A stretch of 64,000 nucleotides of DNA from Caballeronia udeis. GTDB lineage: Bacteria; Pseudomonadota; Gammaproteobacteria; Burkholderiales; Burkholderiaceae. Below the pieces are notes generated by a model. The model had not been told where the DNA came from, did no database searches, and saw only the letters and a program-made list of their open reading frames with translations. This document shows, piece by piece, positions 7,154 to 15,671 of the stretch. Made by a program: the position numbers and the translations under genes. The DNA is taken from NCBI RefSeq assembly GCF_001544555.2, contig NZ_FCOK02000007.1, positions 62,001 through 126,000 on the forward strand, read 5' to 3'. How positions within the stretch are numbered: the first letter of the stretch is position 1; each line of letters opens with the position of its first letter.

Positions 7154-9649
7154 TCAACTCGACGATGACGACGGTCCTGGCTTGCGCCGCATGCCGGCAG
7201 TGTTTTGGGTATTGGCGGACTCGGCCCTGAACACCTTCGGCAGCGAAAAGTGAAACGCGGCGCCCTCGCCTTCGCGGCCCTCGGCCCAGGTCCGGCCGTC
7301 ATGCCGCTCGATGATGCGGCGTACGTTCGCCAGGCCAATACCGGTGCCGTCGAACTCTTCCGCGCGATGCAGCCGCTGGAACACGCCGAACAATTTGTTC
7401 ACATACTTCATATTGAAACCGACACCATTGTCCCGTACGCTGACAATGTATTCATCGGCGGTCGAATTGACCGACAATTCGATTTTCGCCGATTCTCGTG
7501 TCCGCGTATATTTCACCGCATTCGAAAACAGATTGCGCAGCGCGATCTGCAGGAACGCCGGATCGCCCGTGACGCTGGGCAGTTCCGGTATAACCCATTC
7601 CACCTTTCGGCCCGCTGTCTCGGCGCCAAATTCCTGCGCGACCGATCTCACCAACTGGTTCAGGTCGACGCTCACCGGGCGCAATGCGGCACGGCCCATT
7701 TGCGAAAACGTGAGCAGGTCATCGACCAGCACGCCCGCAAAACGCGCCGACTCGAGCATGTTGTCGAGGAACCGCTTGCTGCGCTCGGACAGCTTCTCGC
7801 CTTCGCTTTCCCGCAGCAAATCCCCATACCCGGCGATATGCCGCAGCGGGGCGCGCAAGTCGTGCGAAACGGAATACGAAAACGCCTCGAGCTCCTTGTT
7901 CGCGCGACGCAGTTCATCCGCGAGTTCCGCCAGTTCTTCCGCCCGGCGCAGCACGATGTTGAGCATGCCCAGCCGGAATTCGCCCGCAATTTCCAGTTCC
8001 ACCGGGTGCCATCGCAGCGACCGGTTGCGCACGGTTTCGAGCCACGGCGCGAAGTCCTTGCGCGGCGCGACACCGCCGTCCTGGCTCGACACGCGTTTGA
8101 CCGGTTCGCCCGCCCACGTGATCGTGCGTGTTGTTTCGGGACGGAACCAGATGACGTAGTTGCGAAAAATCTGTGAGATCGGCACGGCCAGGATCCCGCT
8201 CGCGGTGTCCGTGTGATGCGACGCACGCGGCCACGCTTGCGACAGCGCGTCGGTCGCGTAGACACCCGACGTGCCCGACGCCAGCCACTGCGCGAGCGCG
8301 AGCACGGCCTCCTGATCCGGCGTGGAACCCACCAGCGTGGCCTTGCCGTCCACCACGATCGCGGCCCCGGTCGATCCGGCGAAACACAGCAAATCGTCAG
8401 GCGCCGACTCAAGAGCCGCAAGGTAGTCGTCCTGCTCGGCAAGCGTGCCCATGAGCTGCGACATCGTGCGTCGAAGGCTCAGCAGATAGGCCGTCTCGGC
8501 ACGCTCCTCCTTCGCCTCGATCTGCAGCGACAGCAGTTGCCCCAGATGCTCGATTGCGACACGCACTTCGAACGGCACGAGACGCGCGTCGTGGTCGTGG
8601 CAGGAAATCAGGCCCCAGAGCTGCCCGTGCACGACCAGCGACACCGACATCGACGCATGCGTACCCATGTTGCGCATGTAACCGAGATGAATCGGCGAGA
8701 AGCTGCGCAGCGCGGCATACGTGAGGTCGGTCGGGCGGCCCGTCACAGGGTTCACAGGCGGCACGAGCCGCGCGGACTTCGCGTCCGCGTTGGCGACAAG
8801 CCGCACGCGCTGCTTCACGTATAACGCGCGCGCCTGCCGTGGGAGGTCGGAGGCGGGAAACAACTGGTGCAGGAACGACGTGTAGCCGTCATCGATGTGC
8901 TCCGCCAGCACCTCGCTGCGGCCCTCGTCGTCGAATTTGTAGAGCAGCACGCGGCCGAAACCGGTCATTGCGCGCACTTCGCGCACGGCAAGTTCCACGA
9001 GGCCGGTCAGGGTCGCCACGTCCTGCAGGCTGCGCGTGAAGGTACGCACGAGCGGATACATCGATGCAAACACGTCTGCTGTCGGATGCCGCGCAACTTC
9101 GAGTTCGACGATCAGGTTGCCGTCGTGCCGGTGCATCGTGATGTCGAGTTCAGGACCGTCCGTTGCCATGGCCAGCCGGCCCTGTGCGGTTTCACGCGGA
9201 CTGAAGAGCGGGTTGTCGATGACGCCGACATAGAGCGGCGCTTCGTCGAGCATGGCAGTGGCAGCAGCATGAGCAATCTTTGCCGCAGCCGCCGCGCCAA
9301 TCACTACGTCCACCGGCTCGCCCAGCAGTTGTTCCATCGGGATGCCCACGAGCGCCGCAATATTTTCGCTGGCCTGCAGGAGGGTGAAGGTGCTTGAGAG
9401 ACACAGCAGGTAACCGTGCGGCTGGATGCTGCCCGGAATGTGGATCGGCTCGGCGTCGCACGGCACATTCGCCGCTTCCGCTGCGTCCGCCGTGGGTGCC
9501 GCGAGTGCCGTGGGTGCCGAGCTTCCCGGCGCTGCACCGGGTAGCACAGGCGTTGTTCCGCTCGCGCTTGAACGCGGCAGGTCGCCGGGATCGTTCTGTG
9601 CGCGCATGGCCGCCGTATCGGGCGACAGCGGCTCGGGCCCGCTGCTCAT
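7154..9649 (-). CDS. bphP: Bacteriophytochrome histidine kinase
   Basis: An 831-residue red/far-red photoreceptor kinase with PAS-GAF-PHY-HisKA-HATPase. The biliverdin-binding cysteine is C64 in VPCDAEPIHIPGSIQPHG; here it follows an Ala/Pro-rich extension of about 60 residues, longer than usual. In GAF, the usual DIP motif reads DLP (D268), and the chromophore-contact histidine is in SFSPIHLGYMRNMG. In the PHY tongue, PRxSF reads PRKDF (residues 529-533) and is followed by WLETVRNRSLRW. The kinase part has H596 (SVSHDLRAPL), N-box NLFSNAVKYT, G1 DNGVGF and G2 GTGIGLANV, and no C-terminal receiver. Its start overlaps the bphO stop (ATGA, 9646-9649), coupling photoreceptor and chromophore synthesis. 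Confidence 0.95.
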   Translation of the reverse strand: MSSGPEPLSPDTAAMRAQNDPGDLPRSSASGTTPVLPGAAPGSSAPTALAAPTADAAEAANVPCDAEPIHIPGSIQPHGYLLCLSSTFTLLQASENIAALVGIPMEQLLGEPVDVVIGAAAAAKIAHAAATAMLDEAPLYVGVIDNPLFSPRETAQGRLAMATDGPELDITMHRHDGNLIVELEVARHPTADVFASMYPLVRTFTRSLQDVATLTGLVELAVREVRAMTGFGRVLLYKFDDEGRSEVLAEHIDDGYTSFLHQLFPASDLPRQARALYVKQRVRLVANADAKSARLVPPVNPVTGRPTDLTYAALRSFSPIHLGYMRNMGTHASMSVSLVVHGQLWGLISCHDHDARLVPFEVRVAIEHLGQLLSLQIEAKEERAETAYLLSLRRTMSQLMGTLAEQDDYLAALESAPDDLLCFAGSTGAAIVVDGKATLVGSTPDQEAVLALAQWLASGTSGVYATDALSQAWPRASHHTDTASGILAVPISQIFRNYVIWFRPETTRTITWAGEPVKRVSSQDGGVAPRKDFAPWLETVRNRSLRWHPVELEIAGEFRLGMLNIVLRRAEELAELADELRRANKELEAFSYSVSHDLRAPLRHIAGYGDLLRESEGEKLSERSKRFLDNMLESARFAGVLVDDLLTFSQMGRAALRPVSVDLNQLVRSVAQEFGAETAGRKVEWVIPELPSVTGDPAFLQIALRNLFSNAVKYTRTRESAKIELSVNSTADEYIVSVRDNGVGFNMKYVNKLFGVFQRLHRAEEFDGTGIGLANVRRIIERHDGRTWAEGREGEGAAFHFSLPKVFRAESANTQNTAGMRRKPGPSSSSS

Positions 9650-10245
9650 GCCGTTGCCCCCGAGCCTGCGCGGACGTTGCCGAGCCAGTCGTGCAACCCG
9701 TCGAACGTGGCTATTGCGGCGTCCACGGCCACATCGTACTGCCCGGGTGGCACATTCGCGCTCGCGGTCTCACGGAACGTGTTCCACATGCTGCCCGTGC
9801 GCAAGCCGTAACCTTCAAAATAAGCGTTTCCATAACCGCTTTGCAGACCGAACAATATCGCGACGTGTGGCGCTATGAATCGTCCTCCGAGTGTGGAACC
9901 CTCCATCACGTACATGGAACCGAACAAGCGGCCGATGCTGTCTATCGCAGGTAGCCGTTCAACTTTTGTCACCCTGTTCGCGTGGTCTTTATCGCCGGTC
10001 AGGAGCGCCAGGTCCGACGCCAGCAGCAACGCCTTGCGACGTCCGCCGAAGAAGTCGCGCAGAGGCGCGGGCATGGCTGCCGCCACCGCGTCCTCCCACG
10101 GCGCAACGTATCCATAAAAACCCTCGAGCAAAGCCACGTAGTCCTCACGCGGCCATTCAGCGCGCATCAGGTCCAGTGCGTTTTCCAGCCGCGTGTGGCA
10201 CTCGGCGGTTTCGGTTTTCAGACGGGACAGGAGATCGTATTGCAT
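9646..10245 (-). CDS. bphO: Biliverdin-forming heme oxygenase, BphO
   Basis: A 199-residue heme oxygenase of the bacteriophytochrome-linked type. It opens heme to biliverdin, CO and iron and so supplies the BphP chromophore. The proximal heme ligand is probably H17 in ETAECHTRLE; the distal helix has the Gly-rich motif YVMEGSTLGGRFIAPH. The length matches BphO proteins. It is the first gene of the photoreceptor cluster and overlaps bphP by 4 bp. The ribosome-binding site is weak (GGATGG close to the ATG). Two inverted repeats lie in the non-coding stretch upstream. Confidence 0.93.
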   Translation of the reverse strand: MQYDLLSRLKTETAECHTRLENALDLMRAEWPREDYVALLEGFYGYVAPWEDAVAAAMPAPLRDFFGGRRKALLLASDLALLTGDKDHANRVTKVERLPAIDSIGRLFGSMYVMEGSTLGGRFIAPHVAILFGLQSGYGNAYFEGYGLRTGSMWNTFRETASANVPPGQYDVAVDAAIATFDGLHDWLGNVRAGSGATA

Positions 10246-10764
10246 GATCCATCCGATAGAATTTTGCCGCGGGTTTGCCGCGATGTTGATCCGGATGCCG
10301 AATGCCGGAATCCGTGCCGGACCCGGCGCACGGCGTGGCGGCAGTTCGTGGTGGCTGCGGCATGGTCCGGCATCTCATCCGGACCGGCGGGGACGTCGAG
10401 CGCTGCCGATTCGCTGTCCCGGACTTCACACCGGGTCGGCATCGATTACCGATGCACACGTCGGCACGCCCGCAAAATGGTAGAAACAACTGCAGCGGAA
10501 TCGATGAACGCCTTTCTCAGCTTGCCTCGCACGCGATGCGTGCACGCTCTCCGATACCGCGCGCCCATTCTACGCAAGAGGCGCTTTGTTGACCACGGGC
10601 AGCAACCGGCGCTGTTGCATGACGGCTTGTGTGACTGACGGGCCGGCGCACGCACTGCCCTCGCGCGGCTCATCCCTGTGACGCCGGACGTTGCTGGGTA
10701 TCGTCGTGGGATGTCTTGCCTTGCTGCATCATTACAATCTCGTCGTACTGATATTTCCCTTCGT
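10246..10764. other. Non-coding stretch between ligD and bphO
   Basis: No convincing gene is seen in these 519 bp: the open frames have no recognisable motif and no good ribosome-binding site. It should hold the bphO promoter. It contains the inverted repeat GGTCCGG-N8-CCGGACC at 10364-10385 and the hairpin GCATCG-ATTAC-CGATGC at 10439-10455. Confidence 0.6.
10364..10385. promoter_or_regulatory. Inverted repeat upstream of bphO, candidate operator
   Basis: GGTCCGG and CCGGACC form a perfect 7-bp inverted repeat separated by 8 bp, centred about 130 bp before the bphO start. Symmetry and spacing suit a dimeric regulator. No protein can be assigned to it, and GC-rich repeats of this size can arise by chance. 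Confidence 0.35.
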
Positions 10765-13692
10765 TCACTTGATATCGAGCCGCTTCTTCATTGAGGCGGT
10801 GATGCGTTGCCGTGTCTTTGCGTACTGGCTCCATGGATCGGTCTTGAGTGCGTCCAGGCGTTCATGCAGATTGCCGATATTCCACTGATCGCCGCTTGTG
10901 GTGGCATCGAGTTCATCCCAGCCGATAGGTACCGACACCCCCATGCCCGGCCGCGCACGCAGCGAGAACGCGGCAACCGTGCTCGAGCCGCGGTTATTGC
11001 GTAAATAGTCGACGAATATCTTGTCCCGGCGATTCTGCTTGCCCATCTTCGCCGAGAAATACCTGGGCAGCGTGCTCGCCATATGCTGCGCCACCGCCTG
11101 CGAGAATCCCTTTACTTCGTCCCAGCCGGCCTGCGGCGTAAGTGGTACGACCACGTGCAAACCTTTGCCGCCGCTTGTCTTGCAGAACGATTCAAGGCCG
11201 AGTTCCGTCAGCAATTCACGCGTGAGACGGGCGGCCTCCTGCATCCGGTCCCAGCCGAGGCCGTCGCCCGGATCGAGATCGAAGACCATCCGGTCAGGTT
11301 TTTCGAGTCTGGCCGCGAGCGCGTTCCAGGTGTGCATCTCGATCGTGCCCATTTGTGCCGCGCCCACCAGCGCGCCGACGTTTTCTATCGTGATGAGCGC
11401 CGGGTGACCGGGGTCGATGCCCGGGTGCTGCTTGACGTTCGGAATGGTCAGCTTTTCGCTGTGCTTCTGGAAGAACAGTTCGCCGGTAATGTCCCCGGGA
11501 GCGCGCACCAGCGACACGGGCCGGTCTTTCAGATGCGGCAGCATCCATGGCGCAACGGACTCGTAGTAGAGGGCGAGATCGAGCTTCCTGGTCCCCGCCG
11601 ATGGATCGATCACACGATCGGGATGACTGATCTTCACACCCGCGACAAGCTCGGTACCAGCGGGAGCGCGCTGGGCTTTTTTAGCGGCGGTCTTCATTGC
11701 AGTCTTCACGGAAGCCGGCTTGGATTTATTGGCCGGTTTCTCCGCATCGGCGGTCTTCGCCGTGGTTTTTTTCGTCGCCGCTTGCACCGCGCGAATCGCC
11801 TTCGCCGCGCTTTTGGCTGCGGTCTTCTTCGCGGGCTTCCGGTTTTTACCGTTATCTTCGTCTGTATCGTCCAACACGGCCTCCTGCGTCGATTTCGGCA
11901 CTTCCCTGACAATCTCACGCGCCGGCTTGTCGTCCCTCAGGCTGACAAACGACGCCTGTCGCACGATCCGCTCCGACGTCCATTCAGCGAAATTGCACTC
12001 GGCAACGAGTTCCGGCTTGACCCAATGCACCGGCGTCCGGCTACGCTCCTTCGGCGCGCTGGCGAACGGCATTGTCTCGACTTCGCGCGCATCGAGTTGC
12101 TTCTTGACGTCGCGCAGGGTCGACGCGTCGAAGCCGCTGCCCACGCGCCCTGCGTATTGCAGTTTGCCGTGTGCGTCATATACCCCGAGCAATAACGCGC
12201 CGAACTGCCCCCGGCTGCCCGACGGTTCCGAATACCCGCCGATCACAAACTCCTGCCGGCGCCGGCATTTCAGCTTGATCCACGCGCTGCTGCGTCCCGG
12301 CGTATAACCGCTGTCGCGCCGCTTGCCGATAATCCCCTCCAGCGCCATGTCGCAAGCGCTTTTAAGCAGATCGTCGACGTTGAATTCGTTAAGCAGATCG
12401 TCGACGTTGAATTCGAAGTCCGCGGAGAAACGCAGCGCGTCGTCATCGACCGGTTCCAGCAGCGCCTTCAAGATCGCTCGCCGCTGCACCAGCGGCACGC
12501 TGCGAAGGTCGTAACCGTTGAGGTAAGGGACATCGAAGAAATAGACCGCGATGTCTTGCGGACGATTGGCGTCGAAGGCGTTCTGAAGTTTCTGGAAGTT
12601 CGGCAGGTCGTTGTCGTCAAGCACGACCGCCTCGCCGTCGAGCCACGCGGTATCCACATCAAGCCGGCCCAGCGCCTTGACCTGACGACTGAACTTGCCG
12701 GTCCAGTCGTGGCCGTTGCGCGTGAAGATCTGCGTGGATTTCTCTTTCGATGCAGCCCGGCGATCGATGCGCACCAGGATCCGATAACCATCGAATTTGA
12801 TTTCGTACGACCAATCATTGCTCGATGGCGCGGTATCCACGAGGGTCGCGAGTTGGGGTTTCATGGTGGCGGGAAGCCGCGCGCGCACCGCGTCCTGGAT
12901 CGCGGGATTATGGCTAAGCGTACGCAGCGATTCAGCGCTCCGGTTCGCCACAATATCCGGACGCGGCCGCTCCGGGCTCTTGCCTTGGTCTTTCACGGCC
13001 GGCCGCTTCGGCGATGGCGCGGCCTTCGTGGTCCTGCTTGTCCTGGCAGCGGTCTTCCGCTCGGTCCTTTCGCGTACTTCACCGCTCTTCGTGCGTGCGC
13101 CCAGCGAATCGCTCATCACGCTGCCGGGCTGCTTGAGCAGCACGTCGTAGTCGGCTTCGTTGCGGGCTTCGTCGTCGCGCTCCTTGATCAGCAGCCATTG
13201 CTCTTTATCGCCATTGCCGCGCATGTTGCTGCGCACGAGCGTCCAGCCGCCCCGCAACTTTTCGCCGTGCAGGACAAACTTGAGCTTGCCCTTCGCATAG
13301 GTTTCGCGGGCCTCGTCGATATTCCCTGACTGCGGCTCCCACGTCCCGCGATCCCACACGATCACGCTGCCCGCCCCGTAATTTCCCTCGGGAATATCGC
13401 CTTCGAACGAACCGTAGTCGATCGGATGATCTTCCACATGCACGGCCAGCCGTTTCACCGACGGATCGAGACTCGGCCCTTTCGGTACCGCCCACGACTT
13501 CAGCGTGCCATCGAGTTCGAGACGAAAATCGTAATGAAGACGCCGGGCATCGTGCTCCTGGATGACGAACGAAAGCGCGCTTGCCTGAGCTTTCTTCGAC
13601 GCGCGCTTCGCCTTCGCCGCCGTCTGGCCGGATGGCTCGGGCGTCTGGTTGAAGCGCCTCATGCGCTGATAGGTTTCCAGTTTATCGGTCAT
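10765..13692 (-). CDS. ligD: Multifunctional DNA ligase D (NHEJ)
   Basis: A 975-residue ATP-dependent end-joining enzyme with all three LigD activities. The 3'-phosphoesterase is N-terminal (HDARRLHYDFRLELDG), the ligase is central (active-site K299 in YEIKFDGYR, closing motif WIKLKC), and the primase-polymerase is C-terminal (MVFDLDPGDGLGW, TSGGKGLHVVVPL). Ligase and polymerase are joined by a Lys/Ala-rich linker of about 75 residues resembling histone H1 tails. At 12362-12415 a 27-bp unit is exactly duplicated, giving EFNVDDLLN-EFNVDDLLK. The ATG at 13690-13692 is preferred to a start 17 codons upstream because the conserved N-terminus begins there. It lies 66 bp downstream of ku and should act with Ku at double-strand breaks. 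Confidence 0.95.
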   Translation of the reverse strand: MTDKLETYQRMRRFNQTPEPSGQTAAKAKRASKKAQASALSFVIQEHDARRLHYDFRLELDGTLKSWAVPKGPSLDPSVKRLAVHVEDHPIDYGSFEGDIPEGNYGAGSVIVWDRGTWEPQSGNIDEARETYAKGKLKFVLHGEKLRGGWTLVRSNMRGNGDKEQWLLIKERDDEARNEADYDVLLKQPGSVMSDSLGARTKSGEVRERTERKTAARTSRTTKAAPSPKRPAVKDQGKSPERPRPDIVANRSAESLRTLSHNPAIQDAVRARLPATMKPQLATLVDTAPSSNDWSYEIKFDGYRILVRIDRRAASKEKSTQIFTRNGHDWTGKFSRQVKALGRLDVDTAWLDGEAVVLDDNDLPNFQKLQNAFDANRPQDIAVYFFDVPYLNGYDLRSVPLVQRRAILKALLEPVDDDALRFSADFEFNVDDLLNEFNVDDLLKSACDMALEGIIGKRRDSGYTPGRSSAWIKLKCRRRQEFVIGGYSEPSGSRGQFGALLLGVYDAHGKLQYAGRVGSGFDASTLRDVKKQLDAREVETMPFASAPKERSRTPVHWVKPELVAECNFAEWTSERIVRQASFVSLRDDKPAREIVREVPKSTQEAVLDDTDEDNGKNRKPAKKTAAKSAAKAIRAVQAATKKTTAKTADAEKPANKSKPASVKTAMKTAAKKAQRAPAGTELVAGVKISHPDRVIDPSAGTRKLDLALYYESVAPWMLPHLKDRPVSLVRAPGDITGELFFQKHSEKLTIPNVKQHPGIDPGHPALITIENVGALVGAAQMGTIEMHTWNALAARLEKPDRMVFDLDPGDGLGWDRMQEAARLTRELLTELGLESFCKTSGGKGLHVVVPLTPQAGWDEVKGFSQAVAQHMASTLPRYFSAKMGKQNRRDKIFVDYLRNNRGSSTVAAFSLRARPGMGVSVPIGWDELDATTSGDQWNIGNLHERLDALKTDPWSQYAKTRQRITASMKKRLDIK
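12362..12415 (-). repeat. In-frame 27-bp tandem duplication inside ligD
   Basis: Two identical 27-bp copies (12362-12388 and 12389-12415) encode nine residues each, EFNVDDLL followed by N or K, at about residues 426-444 of LigD. From memory of the family a single copy is expected before SACDMALEGIIGKR. The duplication keeps the frame. Confidence 0.9.
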
Positions 13693-13758
13693 CGGCGGAT
13701 CGCTTTTCCTGCTGCGTGGGTCGTGTTTTAACGCCCGGCTCAAGGCGTCAAGACAACG

Positions 13759-14676
13759 TCAAGCGCGTTTGCGGCGCGTTGTCGTCTTGCGCGCGGGTTT
13801 GGCCGCCGGCTCCGCGGCTTCGGTTTCAGACGTGTCATCGTCCGTGCTATTGCTGCCTTTGGCGCCGCGTCTCGCGGGCTTGTCCTTCTTCAGACTGCGC
13901 TTCAACAACTCGGACAAGTCGAGGATCTCCGCCGACGCCTTGCGCGGCTCACCTTCTTCAATCTCCGACACCTCCTCGGTCTTTCCTGCCTTCACCTTCT
14001 TGTTGACGAGCGCCATGATGTCTTCGCGGAACGTATCGTGATAGTCGTGCGGGTTCCATGTCTCGGTCATGTCGTCTATCAAGCGCTGCGCCATCTCCAG
14101 TTCTTTCGGCGATACCCCCGCTTTCTTCGAGTTCTCATCGGGGAACTTGAACTCGTCGAACTCGCGCACTTCGTCCGCCCAGCGCAAGGTGTTGAGCGCC
14201 AGCGCCGGACCAACCGGAATCAGCGCGGCCAGATGCTGCTTGTTGTGCAGCACGACGTTTGCTATGCCCACTTTCCCCGACGCCTTCAACGCATCGCGCA
14301 GCAACGCATACACCTTCTCGCCCTTGCGATCGGGTGCGAGGTAATACGGGGTATCGAGCGAGAGAAAGGAGATTTCGGGCGCTTCGACGAACGCGAGGAT
14401 ATCCACGGTCTGCGTCGATTCCGGATTCGCCGAGCGAATCTCGGCGTCGCTCATCACGACGTATTTGCCCTTCTCATACTCGAAGCCCCGCACAATGTTC
14501 TCGCGCGTGACGTCCTTGCCCGTGTTCTTGTTGAATTGCTTGTAGCCGATAGGGTCCATCGAACGCTTGTCGAGCAGGTTAAAGCCGACCTTCTCCGACT
14601 GCGTCGCCGGATAAAGCTGCACGGGGACGTGGACCAGCCCGAAGCTGATCGCGCCTTTCCAGATCATGTGTGGCAT
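13759..14676 (-). CDS. ku: Ku protein (NHEJ)
   Basis: A 305-residue bacterial Ku that forms a homodimeric ring on broken DNA ends and recruits LigD. It starts with the family hallmark IWKGAISFGLVHVPVQLY. The Ku core covers about residues 1-255, including DILAFVEAPEI and ETWNPHDYHDTFRE. The C-terminal tail (about 260-305) is basic and low-complexity, ending TTTRRKRA, as in Ku proteins with extended DNA-binding tails. The ATG at 14674-14676 has AAGG upstream; the longer frame to 14745 is rejected. It precedes ligD on the same strand, probably as one operon. Confidence 0.95.
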   Translation of the reverse strand: MPHMIWKGAISFGLVHVPVQLYPATQSEKVGFNLLDKRSMDPIGYKQFNKNTGKDVTRENIVRGFEYEKGKYVVMSDAEIRSANPESTQTVDILAFVEAPEISFLSLDTPYYLAPDRKGEKVYALLRDALKASGKVGIANVVLHNKQHLAALIPVGPALALNTLRWADEVREFDEFKFPDENSKKAGVSPKELEMAQRLIDDMTETWNPHDYHDTFREDIMALVNKKVKAGKTEEVSEIEEGEPRKASAEILDLSELLKRSLKKDKPARRGAKGSNSTDDDTSETEAAEPAAKPARKTTTRRKRA

Positions 14677-14730
14677 GGCGAATGACCTTTGCCGGAGAGC
14701 CGCTCTGACGGCGTGACGGGATAAACGGCT

Positions 14731-14772
14731 AACAACGCTCAACAAACGATTAACAAACGATCAACACGCGCA
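14731..14772. repeat. About four 11-bp repeats upstream of ku
   Basis: The unit AACAAACGATY occurs exactly twice in direct succession (from 14741 and 14752), flanked by degenerate copies starting AACAACG (14731) and AACACGC (14763). The period is 10-11 bp, about one helical turn. It lies 55-95 bp before the ku start. A regulatory role is possible but unproven. Confidence 0.5.
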
Positions 14773-14910
14773 GATGAGCGCGTGGCCGTTATCACGCTGC
14801 AGAAAACGTGCCAGATGGGACAAGCGCGCGCCGGCCTGGGCGGCGCGGCGGACTACCACCGCCCCGCCCTCGAACGCCGGTGCGAAACGTAAAACTCGCC
14901 GGACGAGACG

Positions 14911-15495
14911 CTACTTGCGGCTCGCGCTGATGGTGAGTTTGGTACCGTCGCTCAGCGTCACGTTCTTTTCGGCGCCGCCGGTGGGCATCGTGAAATGGAC
15001 TAGCTGGCTGAAGAAGTTATCGGTGGGGCATTGAAGCTTCTTGCCGCTCACGGTGACGGCGGTGGCCGGTCGCGGTGCGTGGCCCTGGAAACTCAACTGG
15101 ACGTCGGCGTCCCCGCTATTCGCGACCACCGCCGCGAAACGGATCTTCACCTGACGCACCGTCGTGCCGCTTGCGTTGCGGATGGAGTCGACGTCCGGGC
15201 ATGCGTCCGGGACGTTCTGCGAACCGCCGGCAGGCTTGCTTTGCCACGAGAAGTCATCCGTCTGGCCCGAGCGGATCGTGCGCGTTTCCTGCGCACTGCC
15301 CCAGTTCTTCGATGCCATCTTCACCGTGTATTTGATCGGTCCGTCGTAGGCGACTTCCGACAGCACCTTGATGCTGGGCGTCGCATGAGCCGCCGGTTCA
15401 ACCACGCAAGCCAGCAGCGCCATGACAGCGCTTGCGGCAATCAGACGACCTTGCGCTGACCGGCCAACCTGAACAAAACCCGAACGATCGATCAT
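14911..15495 (-). CDS. Secreted protein of unknown function
   Basis: A 194-residue protein I cannot assign to a function. The N-terminus has a clear signal peptide: basic start, hydrophobic core LIAASAVMALLACVV (about residues 18-32) and a probable Ala-His-Ala cleavage site near residue 39. The mature part is beta-rich in appearance, with only a few cysteines (one in PDACPDVDSIRN, one in LQCPTDN) that could form one disulfide in the periplasm. The start at 15493-15495 is supported by a strong GGAGGGG ribosome-binding site; the longer frame to 15642 is rejected. It stands alone between ku and an oxidoreductase gene. Confidence 0.75.
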   Translation of the reverse strand: MIDRSGFVQVGRSAQGRLIAASAVMALLACVVEPAAHATPSIKVLSEVAYDGPIKYTVKMASKNWGSAQETRTIRSGQTDDFSWQSKPAGGSQNVPDACPDVDSIRNASGTTVRQVKIRFAAVVANSGDADVQLSFQGHAPRPATAVTVSGKKLQCPTDNFFSQLVHFTMPTGGAEKNVTLSDGTKLTISASRK

Positions 15496-15671
15496 GCGAA
15501 AACCCCTCCGTGTGCAGCCGTCACGCCGGGCATACAGCAACGGCGCCGGGGTGGCCGCGCCGCGCGTGTGGCGCGAACAGTCTAGCGCGACGCGCGACGC
15601 GGGCTTCTCATGGGAAACCCGCGGCGCGCGTGCAGCTTGCAATGGATTGGCCGATCGATACGCCGGGAGAA

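Noticed and set aside
9982-10638. Plus-strand open frame of 218 codons between bphO and ligD
   Set aside because: The first part is antisense to bphO, and the rest has no motif or ribosome-binding site.
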